NCBI RefSeq assembly: GCF_017948485.1
Contig: NZ_JAFFSX010000003.1
Span: forward strand, 310,001 to 374,000
DNA length: 64,000 nt
From: Streptomyces sp. GESEQ-35
Lineage (GTDB): Bacteria; Actinomycetota; Actinomycetes; Streptomycetales; Streptomycetaceae
Reading direction: 5' to 3'
Each line of letters starts with the position of its first letter. Position 1 is the first letter of the stretch. A model generated the notes under the pieces. It was not told where the DNA came from. It made no database searches and was given only the letters and a program-made list of their open reading frames with translations. Positions 22,913 to 31,835 of the stretch are shown here, one piece after another. The position numbers and the translations under genes are program-made.

Positions 22913-24268
22913 TCAGCGGGGGAGGGCCTTCTTCAGTGCCGTGTGCAGACTCTTGGCCAGTTCCTCCTCGGGCGGCGGGTCGTCGGTGAACAGGGGGCCC
23001 AGTTGCGCGATGAGGGTCTGGGTGAAGGCGCCGTACAGGGCGGTACGCGGGCGTTGCACGGCGTGCTGGAGCGCGGGGAGGAGAGTGGAGCGGGCGTAGG
23101 CCGGGCGGCCTTCCTCGCGGGGCATGTCGTCGGGGCGCTCGCCCGTCGCGGAGGGAACGGGCGTGGCCGCCGCCGTGCAGCGCACCCGGTCGTCGGTGTA
23201 CGCCGACTCCCGGGTCGCCGCGAACCCCGCGTCCAGCAGGCAGCGTTCGCTCTCCTCGCCGGTGAGGAACTCGATCAGCTCCTTGGCCTTGCCCGCCCGC
23301 TGCGAGGCCTTCGTCACCGCCAGGTTCTGCCCGCCGAGCACCGCCTTGCCGGGCAGCGGGACCACCCCGAGCTGCTCCTCGCCGAAGGTCTGGTGCAGGG
23401 TGCCGTACGCGTACGGCCAGTGCCGCAGGAACGTGGTGCGGCCCGTGGCGAAGTCCGCCATGGACGTGGCCTCGTTCGAGTCGAAGGCGTCCCGGAGGAC
23501 GTACGGCGTCCGGGTGCGCTCGCGCAGTTCCCTGATGCCCTTCTCCAAGGTGTCGGCGTCGCCGCTGTACTGGCCCCGGTCATCGGTCAGTTCCAGGTCC
23601 GCCACGGCCGACGCGAACGCCTCGACCGCGTTGACGGTACGCCCCTCGTAGGCGCCGAGCTGGGTGGTCCAGCCCTTCTCGTAGCCCCCGGGCTCGTCGT
23701 CGCCGAGGGAGTCCATCGCACTCAGGAGGCCCTTCCAGGTGAGGTCGCCCGTCAGCTCGGTCTGCGTCAGGCCCGCGGCCTTCAGATGGTCACGCCGGTA
23801 GTAGAGCAGCCCGACGTCGCTGTTGAACGGCGCCGCGTACACCTTGCCGTCCCAGCGGGCGGTGTCGGCGACGGACTCGATGACGTCGTCGTCGAGCAGG
23901 TCATCGGGCAGCTCCCGGACGAGACCGGACTCGGCGAACTCCGGCACCCAGGTCACGTCCAGGTTGACCACGTCGTAGCGCGCGCTGCCCGACTGGAGGG
24001 CGCCGAGGAGCTGGGAGCGCTGTTCGTCGGCGCTGCCGGTGAGTTCGACCAGGCGGGCGGTGAATCCGGTGCCCTCCTTGTCCTGCCGGTCGTTCCAGGC
24101 GTCGATGAGCTGCTGCCGGATACCGCCCTTGCCGGTGACATCCAGGCCGCTGGCGATCACGATGTCGCCGACCACGTCGCCGGAGGGTTCGGCGGACGTG
24201 CCGTCCCCGCCGCCGGTGCAGGCGGCCACCAGCAGCAGGGCGAGCAGGGCCGCCGTCCGTCGGATCAC
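22913..24268 (-). CDS. Extracellular solute-binding lipoprotein of the caspase locus
   Basis: A 451-aa family 1 solute-binding protein. Lipoprotein signal (LLALLLVAACTG; lipobox Cys about residue 15), then a sugar-type binding fold: VIASGLDVTGKGG, SARYDVVNLDVTWVPEFAESG, KVYAAPFNSDVGLLYYRRDHL, GRTTFLRHWPYAYG. No permease or ATPase gene is nearby, so it need not be a transporter part. The GTG start overlaps the stop of the caspase-VWA fusion by four bases (GTGA), so the two are translationally coupled. It may present a ligand to the fusion's extracellular half; that is inference. Confidence 0.85.
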   Translation of the reverse strand: MIRRTAALLALLLVAACTGGGDGTSAEPSGDVVGDIVIASGLDVTGKGGIRQQLIDAWNDRQDKEGTGFTARLVELTGSADEQRSQLLGALQSGSARYDVVNLDVTWVPEFAESGLVRELPDDLLDDDVIESVADTARWDGKVYAAPFNSDVGLLYYRRDHLKAAGLTQTELTGDLTWKGLLSAMDSLGDDEPGGYEKGWTTQLGAYEGRTVNAVEAFASAVADLELTDDRGQYSGDADTLEKGIRELRERTRTPYVLRDAFDSNEATSMADFATGRTTFLRHWPYAYGTLHQTFGEEQLGVVPLPGKAVLGGQNLAVTKASQRAGKAKELIEFLTGEESERCLLDAGFAATRESAYTDDRVRCTAAATPVPSATGERPDDMPREEGRPAYARSTLLPALQHAVQRPRTALYGAFTQTLIAQLGPLFTDDPPPEEELAKSLHTALKKALPR

Positions 24269-26748
24269 TGGTCCTCCCCCAGTCCCGTCCGTTCGACCTC
24301 GGCGGACAGGCCCTTGCCGATGTCGTCGTCGGCGTCCAGGCAGCGGCCACCGCTCGCGGCGGAGATCCGGGCGTCCGGCTTGCCCGCGGCGCAGGCTCCG
24401 CTCCGCAGCGACACCATCGCCACCGGCACGTCCGCCGACTCGGCCCGGGTCAGCACGTCGTCGAGTCTTCCGCCCGTCATCCGGTCGTGGTCCCCGCTGT
24501 CGGTGATGTAGACGATCAGCTGGGGGCGGTCGTCGGCGCCCCGGTCCGCCATCTCGTCGAGCGCGGCGAGCAGCGCGGCGTGCGGATCGGAGTCGGCGCC
24601 GGGCCGTACCTCGGCCTGGTCGACCCTTTTCGCGGCCTCCCCGCGTGGGTGGGTGGTGAGGGGAAGCAGAGTCTCGTACTTGTCGCCGCCGGGCGTGTCC
24701 GCCACCATCCGCACGCCGTACTCGTCCTGGCCGCCGAGCCCGCCGAGGGACTGCTTCAGCAGGCCGGGGCCGCCGCTGGGCCCGTCCCACAGCGAGGCCA
24801 TCGAGCTGGAGCCGTCGAGCAGGAAGAGGACCCGGCCGGGACCGTGGGCGGCGCGGTACTCCTTCAGTGCCGTCTCCATCTCGTTCAGTCCGGCGGACTC
24901 CTGGAGCGGGGAGGGCGCCGGCAGCACCCCGAACGCCGGCCCGCTCTCGTCCAGCAGGGGACGGTCGCCGGTGGCCTCACGGAAACCGGCCTGCGCGAAC
25001 GCGTCCCGCCCCCGGCCCTCCGTGAGCCAGGCACGGAAGTCCTCGACGGCGGCGTCCCGCGCGGCCAGGTCGTCGTCGCCGTCCTGCCAGCGGACCCGGA
25101 CGAACGTGGGCTCCAGGCCGGGGACGTTCATGGGGTACTCGGCGAGCCGGGGGCTGCGCCGCGCGCTGTCGCAGCCGACGCCGGTCTTCAGCAGGAACTC
25201 GGGGACGAGGGCGGCCGTGCGGTCGTCCACCGTGTCGTTCCGGGGCAGTTCGCACAGCAGGCCCGCGGCCGTGTCGGAGGGCGGCCCCGGCTGGTCGAGC
25301 TGTTTCTCGACGTCGAGCGCGCCGTCGGCGCCGTCGTAGAGGCCGATCGTGGCGAGCAGCGCCGAGTCCGCGGACTCCGGGTCGGTACGGCGCACTTCGG
25401 CGTCGTCCGCGCGGTCACGCAGGGCGTCGACCAGCTCGGTGAGCGAACGGCCGGTGCGCTGAGCGGTGGCGGGGATGTCCGCCGGGACGGCGAGGACGAT
25501 CGGGGAGTACGCGAAGGGCTGCTGCTCCGCCTCCAGCCGGGCCTTGGTGTTCGTGTCGCGGTCGTGCTCGGCCCGTTCGACATCGGCGGGCGAGCCCGGA
25601 ATCCAGATGTCGGCCTGCGGCCCGACGTCCCGCTGCGGGTTGGTCTCCTCCGCCCGGGGCTCCTGCCAGGCCTCGGACTCCTCGCGCAGCGCGGTCACCA
25701 CGTCGGCGGAACGGGCGCTGTACACGGTGATGCCGCTGACCCGGCAGCCGTCGCCGTCCGTGTTCTCCTCCGACGTCAGATAGGCGTCCGCCGCCGCGGT
25801 GAGCGTCGGCTCCAGATCCGGGTCGGTCACCAGGCGCAGTTCGAGGGGCGGCGCGCAGGCGGGGGAGGAGCCGACGAGGGCGTACAGGCCGTACGTGCCG
25901 AAGGCGAAGGCGGTGACGGTGAGCACGAGCGTGCCGAGGACGGCGGCGCGACGGCGCAGTCGTTGCACCAGGGCCGACGGTTTCGACGGGGGAGGCGGCA
26001 CGATCGGCGGCTGCACCGCGCCGGTCTCCTCCCACTCGGACAGCAGCGCGTCCTCCCCGGGCTCCGCCCGGCTCTGCGGCACCCATGGCTCACGGCGCAT
26101 GGTCTGCCGGCCGGCCATCCGCTCACGCAGTTCGCCGGAGAGCCAGCGGAACGACAACTTGCCCGGTTTCTCCAGCAGTTGGACGAGCTCGGCGGTGAAC
26201 GGCGTCGGTGTGGCGGCGTCGCCCGCGTCGATACGGTGGTTGGCCTGCACGCTCATCAGCAGCAGCACCCGCCGCTTGTCGCGGTACTCGTGCTCCCAGG
26301 CGAGGCCCGCGTTGCCCGCGTAGCAGCAGTCGAGGACGACCACGATCCGCTCGGCCGGGCTGCTGAGCAGCACGGTCTGTACGTCGTCGTACTTCACCGC
26401 GCCGTGGAAGACGGTGTGACCGCCCGCGATCACGCGCGCGTTGCGCATCTGAAGGAACAGCCGGTCGCCGGAGCTGGGCGTGGCGCCGTGCCCGGCGAAG
26501 TACAGCAGGAGCAGCCCGTCGGCCTCCGCGGCGGCCGTGTGCAGCGCGTCGTTGAACTCGTCCTGCGAGGGCGACCGGCATACGGTGATCGAGTCCTCGT
26601 CGAACACACCGCCCCGCAGCAGGGCCCGTCGAAGCATGGTCAGGTTGTGCTCGACGGCGGGAAGATCGCCGGGGACGCCGCGCGGTGGCTGCTTGTCCTC
26701 GTACGTGGACACTCCCACCAGCAGTGCCCGGTTCTTGCTGGGGCTCAC
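24265..26748 (-). CDS. Caspase (EACC1-associated type) fused through a TM helix to substrate-binding and VWA domains
   Basis: An 827-aa protein. Residues 5-215: C14 caspase fold with FAGHGA (His87) and VLDCCYAG (Cys142 likely nucleophile), so the dyad is intact. A Pro-rich linker and one TM helix (268-291) follow. Residues 303-610: type 2 substrate-binding-like domain (LELRLVTDPDLEPTLTAAAD, QADIWIPGS, SPIVLAVPADIP). Residues 636-820: VWA domain with MIDAS DGSSS (645-649) and TDSGDH. The caspase should face the cytoplasm and the rest the exterior. The start is GTG 26748, five bases past the EACC1 stop; the frame extends to 26826 without a good start. Role inferred: ligand-controlled effector in a conflict or programmed-death system. 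Confidence 0.85.
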   Translation of the reverse strand: MSPSKNRALLVGVSTYEDKQPPRGVPGDLPAVEHNLTMLRRALLRGGVFDEDSITVCRSPSQDEFNDALHTAAAEADGLLLLYFAGHGATPSSGDRLFLQMRNARVIAGGHTVFHGAVKYDDVQTVLLSSPAERIVVVLDCCYAGNAGLAWEHEYRDKRRVLLLMSVQANHRIDAGDAATPTPFTAELVQLLEKPGKLSFRWLSGELRERMAGRQTMRREPWVPQSRAEPGEDALLSEWEETGAVQPPIVPPPPSKPSALVQRLRRRAAVLGTLVLTVTAFAFGTYGLYALVGSSPACAPPLELRLVTDPDLEPTLTAAADAYLTSEENTDGDGCRVSGITVYSARSADVVTALREESEAWQEPRAEETNPQRDVGPQADIWIPGSPADVERAEHDRDTNTKARLEAEQQPFAYSPIVLAVPADIPATAQRTGRSLTELVDALRDRADDAEVRRTDPESADSALLATIGLYDGADGALDVEKQLDQPGPPSDTAAGLLCELPRNDTVDDRTAALVPEFLLKTGVGCDSARRSPRLAEYPMNVPGLEPTFVRVRWQDGDDDLAARDAAVEDFRAWLTEGRGRDAFAQAGFREATGDRPLLDESGPAFGVLPAPSPLQESAGLNEMETALKEYRAAHGPGRVLFLLDGSSSMASLWDGPSGGPGLLKQSLGGLGGQDEYGVRMVADTPGGDKYETLLPLTTHPRGEAAKRVDQAEVRPGADSDPHAALLAALDEMADRGADDRPQLIVYITDSGDHDRMTGGRLDDVLTRAESADVPVAMVSLRSGACAAGKPDARISAASGGRCLDADDDIGKGLSAEVERTGLGEDQ

Positions 26749-26752
26749 CGGC

Positions 26753-27121
26753 CTACCCGTCGCCGTCCAACGGGTCGACCGTGCCCGTGGGCGGCTCGCC
26801 GTCCTGCACCTCACGGCGGTTGGCACGCCAGGCCTCGACGGACCGTCCGACCTGGTTGAGCAGCTGGAGGAAGACGGCGCCCGCGGCCGCCCCGATCAGC
26901 TGGATGACGATGTCCGTGCCGACGCCCATCGGGGCGCCGGTCTCGTCCGTGCGGGCCCGCTCCTGGATGCGCAGCCTGCCCTCGCGCACCATCTCGTCGA
27001 GCGGCTGCTCCCGCTCCAGCCACTTGCGCAGCGCGTCCAGGTCGCTCCCGCTCGCGGTCCCGTCCAGCCGGACGCGGATTTCCCGATCGTCCCGGTCAGC
27101 CACTGCATCCCCCTCAGCCAT
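26753..27121 (-). CDS. EACC1 (effector-associated constant component 1) protein
   Basis: A 122-aa protein: an N-terminal strand-helix unit (REIRVRLDGTASGSDLDALR, then KWLEREQPLDEM) and a hydrophobic helix pair (PMGVGTDIVIQLIGAAAGAV) ahead of RSVEAWRANRR. This is the EACC1 pattern, a component that accompanies caspase, trypsin and other effector domains in actinobacterial conflict systems. It lies immediately upstream of the caspase fusion, five bases from its start, and probably tethers or regulates it. Confidence 0.75.
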   Translation of the reverse strand: MAEGDAVADRDDREIRVRLDGTASGSDLDALRKWLEREQPLDEMVREGRLRIQERARTDETGAPMGVGTDIVIQLIGAAAGAVFLQLLNQVGRSVEAWRANRREVQDGEPPTGTVDPLDGDG

Positions 27122-27195
27122 AACTCACCATCATGTCAGTGGTGTTGCCAGGGCTCCAGGGTTCGGCGGGCGTGCGCCGGAGCCGCCTGCGGTTG

Positions 27196-27261
27196 GGCAG
27201 CGCCCCAAAGGGGCGCGGGGAACTGCGCGACCAGCCACGACGGCGCCGCAGCCGACCGACA
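27196..27261 (+). repeat. Intergenic repeat copy D
   Basis: GGCAGCGCCCC-AAA-GGGGCGC hairpin, GGGGAACTGCGCGACCAGCC, and the tail CGCAGCCGACCGAC. It lies between the pseudo-caspase gene and EACC1 on the minus strand, so the four-gene locus may contain an internal terminator or a separate promoter for the last three genes. Confidence 0.85.
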
Positions 27262-27271
27262 ACCCATCGCG

Positions 27272-28384
27272 TCAGCTCTGCGCCAGCAGTTGGTGCAGTT
27301 GCCGCCGGATGTGATCCAACGCCCCCTGCCGCCGCCCCGGCACCCGCGCCCGCAAGTCGGCCAGCGCCGACCCGAGTTCCCTGGCCGGCGCCGGATCGGC
27401 GATCCGGCCCCACTGGTGGTGCGCGCGATCGACGGCGGCCTCCACGGCCGGGTCGCCCGGCGACTGCCCGGCGCCGAGCCGCGCGCCGGCGACGGACAGC
27501 CAGGTACGGCAGCTGCGGACGGAGTCCCCGGCGAACATGGCGAGGTCGGCGCGGACTTCGGCCCAGTGCAGCGCCTGCTCGGAGCCGGGACCGTACGCCC
27601 TCAGCGCGGCCTGTTCGTGGTGCGCGGCGAGCGCGTCGGCCTCGTTGTGCCGCCCGGACTGCACGGCGGAGCTGATGGCGGAGTGCGGGTCGGCGACCGT
27701 CGGCGGGTGCTGCGGGCGGGGTACCTGCACCGGCACCGGCACCGGCACCCGTACCGACGACGGCGTCAGCACGATGTCCCCGTACGAGCCGTCGCCCGCG
27801 ATGCGGCTCAACGCCTGCTGATGCAACTGCTCCAGCGGCGGCCGGTGCCCGCTCCGCAGAATCGTCGCCACCGCCTTCATGTACGACGGCACAGCCACCG
27901 TCCGACGGGGCGGCGGCGGTGCGATGCGACCGTAGACGGCGACGTTGTTCCCCGAGTCGAAGGGCCGGCTCCGCAAGTGGTCCCAGGTCTCCGCGTCCGC
28001 GTGCAGATCGAGGACGAGGGTCGTGCTCCCCGCCGCCCGCAACCGCAGCTCCTCCCGCACCCAGTGCCAGGGAAAGCCGGTGTACCGCACCGTCGACGGC
28101 GTCGTCCGCGCCAGCGCCAGATGCGGCAGGTACTGCTTGCGGTCGAGTTGGAGCTGGCCGGTGACGAAGACGGTGAGCGGGCCGGGGGCCGCCGCGGCGG
28201 CGCGCAGACGGGTGAGAACGGCCTGCGGCTCCAGGGGGTCGGCGAGTTCGACGACGTTCGCGGTGTCCGTGCCCGACAGGACGGGGGGCGGAACCGCCGC
28301 GAGGACCGGGAGGACGGACGCGGCGTCCACCAGACTCCCCTTGCCCAGCGGCGAGGCCGCCAGCAGCAGCACGGTTCCGGGCAT
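27272..28384 (-). CDS. Degenerate caspase-fold protein with TPR-like tail
   Basis: A 370-aa protein. Residues 1-140 follow the strand order of the neighbouring caspase: VLLLAASPLGKG, PLTVFVTGQL (75-78 TGQL where the active enzyme has AGHG) and TTLVLDLHADAE (125-130, where the active enzyme has LDCCYAG). Both catalytic residues are therefore absent. A Val/Pro-rich linker (about 218-236) precedes a helical, TPR-like region (SAVQSGRHNEADALAAHHEQ). ATG 28384 follows GGGAGGGG. It is probably a regulatory pseudoenzyme of the locus. The homology call is by eye. Confidence 0.6.
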   Translation of the reverse strand: MPGTVLLLAASPLGKGSLVDAASVLPVLAAVPPPVLSGTDTANVVELADPLEPQAVLTRLRAAAAAPGPLTVFVTGQLQLDRKQYLPHLALARTTPSTVRYTGFPWHWVREELRLRAAGSTTLVLDLHADAETWDHLRSRPFDSGNNVAVYGRIAPPPPRRTVAVPSYMKAVATILRSGHRPPLEQLHQQALSRIAGDGSYGDIVLTPSSVRVPVPVPVQVPRPQHPPTVADPHSAISSAVQSGRHNEADALAAHHEQAALRAYGPGSEQALHWAEVRADLAMFAGDSVRSCRTWLSVAGARLGAGQSPGDPAVEAAVDRAHHQWGRIADPAPARELGSALADLRARVPGRRQGALDHIRRQLHQLLAQS

Positions 28385-28467
28385 CGGCCCCTCCCAGTCC
28401 CCCGTCGACATCCCCCGTGGATCACTTACCCGCAGCACGGTAACCGCTGCGGCCGCAAAGGTGGGTG

Positions 28468-29685
28468 TCAGGACCGCAAACCGGACTGCCCATCAGGGGG
28501 CATAAGCCGCCGTACGGCGAACACCGTCGTGTCGTCGGCCAGGTGCCCGCCGCAGTGCCGCAGCACGCCCTCCCGGACGAAGTCGACGAGGCGGCGGGGT
28601 TCGACGGTGCGCGGGTCGGCGGCGACGGCGCGGGCGACCTCGGTGGTCAGGGGGTAGAAGTCGCCGTCGGTGTCACGGGCCTCGGTGACACCGTCGGTGG
28701 TCAGCAGCAGCGTCTCGCCGGGGGCGAGGGTGACCCGGTGTACGGGCGGCGGGCCCTGGGCGGGGGCGAGGGGGCTCAGGCCGAGCGGGAGGGTGTCGCC
28801 GGGCGGCAGGGCGCGTACGCCGTCGGGGCCGACGAGGAGCGGGGGCTCGTGGGCGAAGACGACGGACCGGACGGCGTCGGGTTCCCACTCGGAGAGGCCG
28901 AGCAGGACAGCGGTGGCAAAGCGGTCGCCGTCGTCGCGGCCGAGAGCCGCGATGTGAGCGCCGTGCCGCAGCATCCGCACCTCCAGCCGGTCGGCGACCG
29001 TCGCCAGGTCCGGTTCGTGGTAGCCGGCCTCGCGGAAGGTGCACAGCAGTGCGGCCGCCGCCTCGACCGCGCCGAGGCCCTTGCCCTGGACGTCACCGAG
29101 GAGGACGCGGGTGCCGTGCGGGCCGGGCTGGATGTCGTAGAAGTCACCGCCGACGCGGGCCTCCACGTCGGCGGTGAGGTAGACCGCCGCATGCTCCAGG
29201 CCGCCCCAGCCCGGCGGGAGCGGACGCAGCACGGTACGCCGGGTGGTCTCGGCGACGTCCCGCATGTGCAGCATGCGGCGCTCGCCGCGCACCCGGATCG
29301 TGCAGGCCAGCGTGGCCAGCACACCTCCGATGGCGACGAGGAAGAAGTCGGCCGGTCCGGCCTGGTACTCGTTCGGCCAGGCGCTGTCCGCGATGGGGTA
29401 GACGACGGTCGCGAGCAGTGCGTAGGCGGCGGTGCCCCACACCCCGCAGATCGCGGCGGCGATACCCGGCACCAGCACGATCCAGGTGATGATCCGGAAG
29501 TCCTGTGTGGTGTTCCAGTCGACGACCAGGATGGCGACGAGAACCAGCAACGGCGGCAGCCAGGCGACGCTGCGGTCCCGGGCCCGCAGCATCTGGTGCT
29601 GTTGCAGCTCGTCCCGGGGCACGGCGTGCGGCAGACGTGCGAGCGGGCGCCGACCGCCCACCGGCCTCAGTCCGCGCCCGCTCAT
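28468..29685 (-). CDS. SpoIIE-type PP2C phosphatase with membrane domain
   Basis: A 405-aa protein. About five TM segments lie in residues 40-140 (WLPPLLVLVAILVVDW, IITWIVLVPGIAAAICGVWG). The cytoplasmic part is a PP2C/SpoIIE domain with VGGDFYDI, VLLGDVQGKGLGAVEAAA, FATAVLLG, LLLTTDGVTEARD and HLADDTTVFAVRR, the metal-binding Asp residues being present. It should dephosphorylate an anti-anti-sigma type protein. ATG 29685 is chosen; the frame extends further upstream without support. Confidence 0.8.
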   Translation of the reverse strand: MSGRGLRPVGGRRPLARLPHAVPRDELQQHQMLRARDRSVAWLPPLLVLVAILVVDWNTTQDFRIITWIVLVPGIAAAICGVWGTAAYALLATVVYPIADSAWPNEYQAGPADFFLVAIGGVLATLACTIRVRGERRMLHMRDVAETTRRTVLRPLPPGWGGLEHAAVYLTADVEARVGGDFYDIQPGPHGTRVLLGDVQGKGLGAVEAAAALLCTFREAGYHEPDLATVADRLEVRMLRHGAHIAALGRDDGDRFATAVLLGLSEWEPDAVRSVVFAHEPPLLVGPDGVRALPPGDTLPLGLSPLAPAQGPPPVHRVTLAPGETLLLTTDGVTEARDTDGDFYPLTTEVARAVAADPRTVEPRRLVDFVREGVLRHCGGHLADDTTVFAVRRLMPPDGQSGLRS

Positions 29686-29815
29686 GACGCCCAGCGAAGC
29701 ACGGCAGTCCGCGGACCGCATCCGGACCGGGGCCGACCGTGTTTGCCACCGACTTGCCAGCGCACCCGCACAGGTGTGCTCTGGATGACAGGGGCGACAA
29801 GAGAGGAGTCCTCTC

Positions 29816-30259
29816 ATGGCTCAAGCGGCACCCGCGTCCGGCCCGGCGGCCACGCGGCTCCCGACACCCGACGTCTTCAGCGCGCGGACCCACGAGGTCG
29901 CCAGGTATGCGATTCCCGTGGTCCTCGGGCTCGTCTACGGCTACTGGGCCGCGGCCAACCGGCGTGGCGGCGGCGAGATCACCGGCTGGAACATCCTGTT
30001 CGGCTTCGTCACCGCGCTCGCGTTCATCGTGCTCTGCATCGCCGTGGCGACGCTGGCGCCGCGTCTGAAGCGGGAACTGCACTCGCTGACGAAGTCCGCC
30101 TTCGCCGGCGGGGCATTCGGGTTCCTCTACAGCCAGACGGGGGCGAGCGTTCTGCGCTCCGTCGTCATGAGCCTGCTGATCACGGCGGCCATCTTCGCGG
30201 TGTTCTTCTACCGCTACTACACGCACGAGGACGCGGAGGGAAACCGCCTCCCCCGCTAA
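29816..30259 (+). CDS. Small membrane protein, unknown
   Basis: A 147-aa protein with four likely TM segments (YAIPVVLGLVYGYWAA, ILFGFVTALAFIVLCIAVAT, SAFAGGAFGFLYSQTG, SVVMSLLITAAIFAVFFY) and a short charged C-terminus. GAGGAG precedes the ATG. I do not recognise a named family. It is divergent from the SpoIIE phosphatase gene. Confidence 0.65.
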   Translation: MAQAAPASGPAATRLPTPDVFSARTHEVARYAIPVVLGLVYGYWAAANRRGGGEITGWNILFGFVTALAFIVLCIAVATLAPRLKRELHSLTKSAFAGGAFGFLYSQTGASVLRSVVMSLLITAAIFAVFFYRYYTHEDAEGNRLPR

Positions 30260-30283
30260 GCGCTCCGCTGAAAGTCCGGTGTG

Positions 30284-30350
30284 TCGGCCGCAGGTCCGTC
30301 GTGGCTGGTCGCGCAGTTCCCCGCGCCCCTTCGGGGCGCTGCCCAACCGC
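30284..30350 (-). repeat. Intergenic repeat copy E (inverted)
   Basis: Reverse orientation of the repeat: CGGCCGCAGGTCCGTCGTGG, CTGGTCGCGCAGTTCCCC, then GCGCCCC-TTC-GGGGCGC. It lies between convergent genes. Confidence 0.85.
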
Positions 30351-30448
30351 ACCGGACTTCGCCGGACCCGCTTAGACGGGACACGCGCACGCGTGGGCCC
30401 CGGCACGACCAGCCGGAGCCCATGCGCTCCCCTGTTCCCTTCCCCCGG

Positions 30449-30832
30449 TCACCACACGTTCTTCCACTGCGGGCACGGGTCCGCACAACTCGGCACCCTG
30501 TGCCCGCCGGTGTCGACGAAGGCCGCGCTCGCCCACGCGCCGGCGCCCACGACCCAGTACCAGTGCGGGTTTCCGTTGACGCTCTGTCCGACGACCTGGC
30601 ACTCGACACGGATCTGACTGCCCGGTGCCAGCCGGGCGACGACGGCCGAGTGGACGGTGGGCGACTGCCTCAGGTCGAGCTTCGTCGCGGAGGCGACAGT
30701 GCCCCAGATCGAACCGGAGGATCCGTCGCCGGCATCGCCGGCATATGCCGTGCCGCCCGCCGTCACGACGGCGAGGCTTCCGCCGGTCAGCAGGGCTACG
30801 GCCAGGGTCCGCAGGGCCGGAGTGGTGCGCAT
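30449..30832 (-). CDS. Secreted SH3b-like protein
   Basis: A 127-aa protein: signal peptide (1-36, ending GGTAYA), then one bacterial SH3-like domain (KLDLRQSPTVHSAVVARLAPGS, IRVECQVVGQSVNGNPHWYW) with two cysteines near the C-terminus (PSCADPCPQW). SH3b domains often bind cell-wall peptides. ATG 30832 has GGAGG seven bases upstream. Confidence 0.8.
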   Translation of the reverse strand: MRTTPALRTLAVALLTGGSLAVVTAGGTAYAGDAGDGSSGSIWGTVASATKLDLRQSPTVHSAVVARLAPGSQIRVECQVVGQSVNGNPHWYWVVGAGAWASAAFVDTGGHRVPSCADPCPQWKNVW

Positions 30833-30938
30833 GATCGGCCTCCTTCTCCCCAGAACCATGAGACACCCGATCGGGTGAACCCTCCACCGGAGGGCGGACG
30901 CATGCGCCGGTGCGGTCGCGCACCCGGCGCTGAGGCCG

Positions 30939-31835
30939 TTGCCTGAAGAGGTGCCCACCCGCTTCCGGAACGGCCTGTCGGCCGCCCTCATCGCCCTCGC
31001 CTGCCTCCTCGTGCCTTTCGGCACGCTGGCGGCCTGGGCGGCGTACGGGCTCGCCGACACCGGACGGTACGTCACCACGATGGCGCCGCTCGCCGACGAC
31101 CCGGCGGTGCGGGAGGCGGTCGCGGACACGGTCGGGACCGGAATTATGGAAGAGATCGACGTAGGCCCCCTCCGCGCCACGGTCGCGCCCTTCGTGCATG
31201 ACGCGGTGCGCTCCTTCACCCGCACCGAGGCGTTCCGCACGGCGTGGGACTCGGGCAACCGGGCCCTCCATGACGCCGTGCTGCACGCGCTGCACCGGGA
31301 CGACCTCCGGCCGGTCACCGTCGATCTCGCCCCCGTCACCGCGCAGGTCAGGCGTCAACTCGCCGACGACCACATGCCGTTGGCACAGCGCATCCCGGTC
31401 GAGCACACGGCGGTCGCCGTGTTCCCGGCCCGCGAACTGGCCCACTTCCGGAAGGGGTTCCACGTGCTCGAAGTCGCCGGCTTCTGGCTGCCCTTGACGG
31501 CCGCCGTCCTCGCCGTCGCCGGGATCGCGGTGGCCGCCTGCCGTCGTCGCGCGGTCACCGCGACCGCGCTCGGCACGGCGCTCGGCGGCGCGTTCCTCTG
31601 CCTCGCCATCGCGATCGGCCGCCGCCTCACCCTCGCCGACCTGTCCGACGAGGTCCACCGCCCGGCCGCCGGCGCCGTCTACGACGCCCTCACCGCCACC
31701 CTGCGCACGGTGTCCTGGATCCTGGTCGCCGTCGGCCTCACCGTGGCCCTCGCATGCCACCTCCTACGACGCCGACGAGCATCCCCGGCGCCCACTCCGG
31801 ATCCGGCCCAGGAACCGACCCGAGCCCGAGCCTGA
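30939..31835 (+). CDS. Membrane protein with large extracytoplasmic loop, unknown
   Basis: About 298 aa: one N-terminal TM helix (GLSAALIALACLLVPFGTLA), a 150-residue outer domain starting YGLADTGRYVTTMAPLADDP, then three TM helices (GFWLPLTAAVLAVAGIAVAA, ALGTALGGAFLCLAIAIG, TVSWILVAVGLTVALACHLL). The outer domain resembles those of many actinobacterial integral proteins of unknown role. The start is TTG 30939 (GAGG upstream) or GTG 30951. Its last codons lie inside a 26-bp direct repeat. Confidence 0.6.
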   Translation: MPEEVPTRFRNGLSAALIALACLLVPFGTLAAWAAYGLADTGRYVTTMAPLADDPAVREAVADTVGTGIMEEIDVGPLRATVAPFVHDAVRSFTRTEAFRTAWDSGNRALHDAVLHALHRDDLRPVTVDLAPVTAQVRRQLADDHMPLAQRIPVEHTAVAVFPARELAHFRKGFHVLEVAGFWLPLTAAVLAVAGIAVAACRRRAVTATALGTALGGAFLCLAIAIGRRLTLADLSDEVHRPAAGAVYDALTATLRTVSWILVAVGLTVALACHLLRRRRASPAPTPDPAQEPTRARA

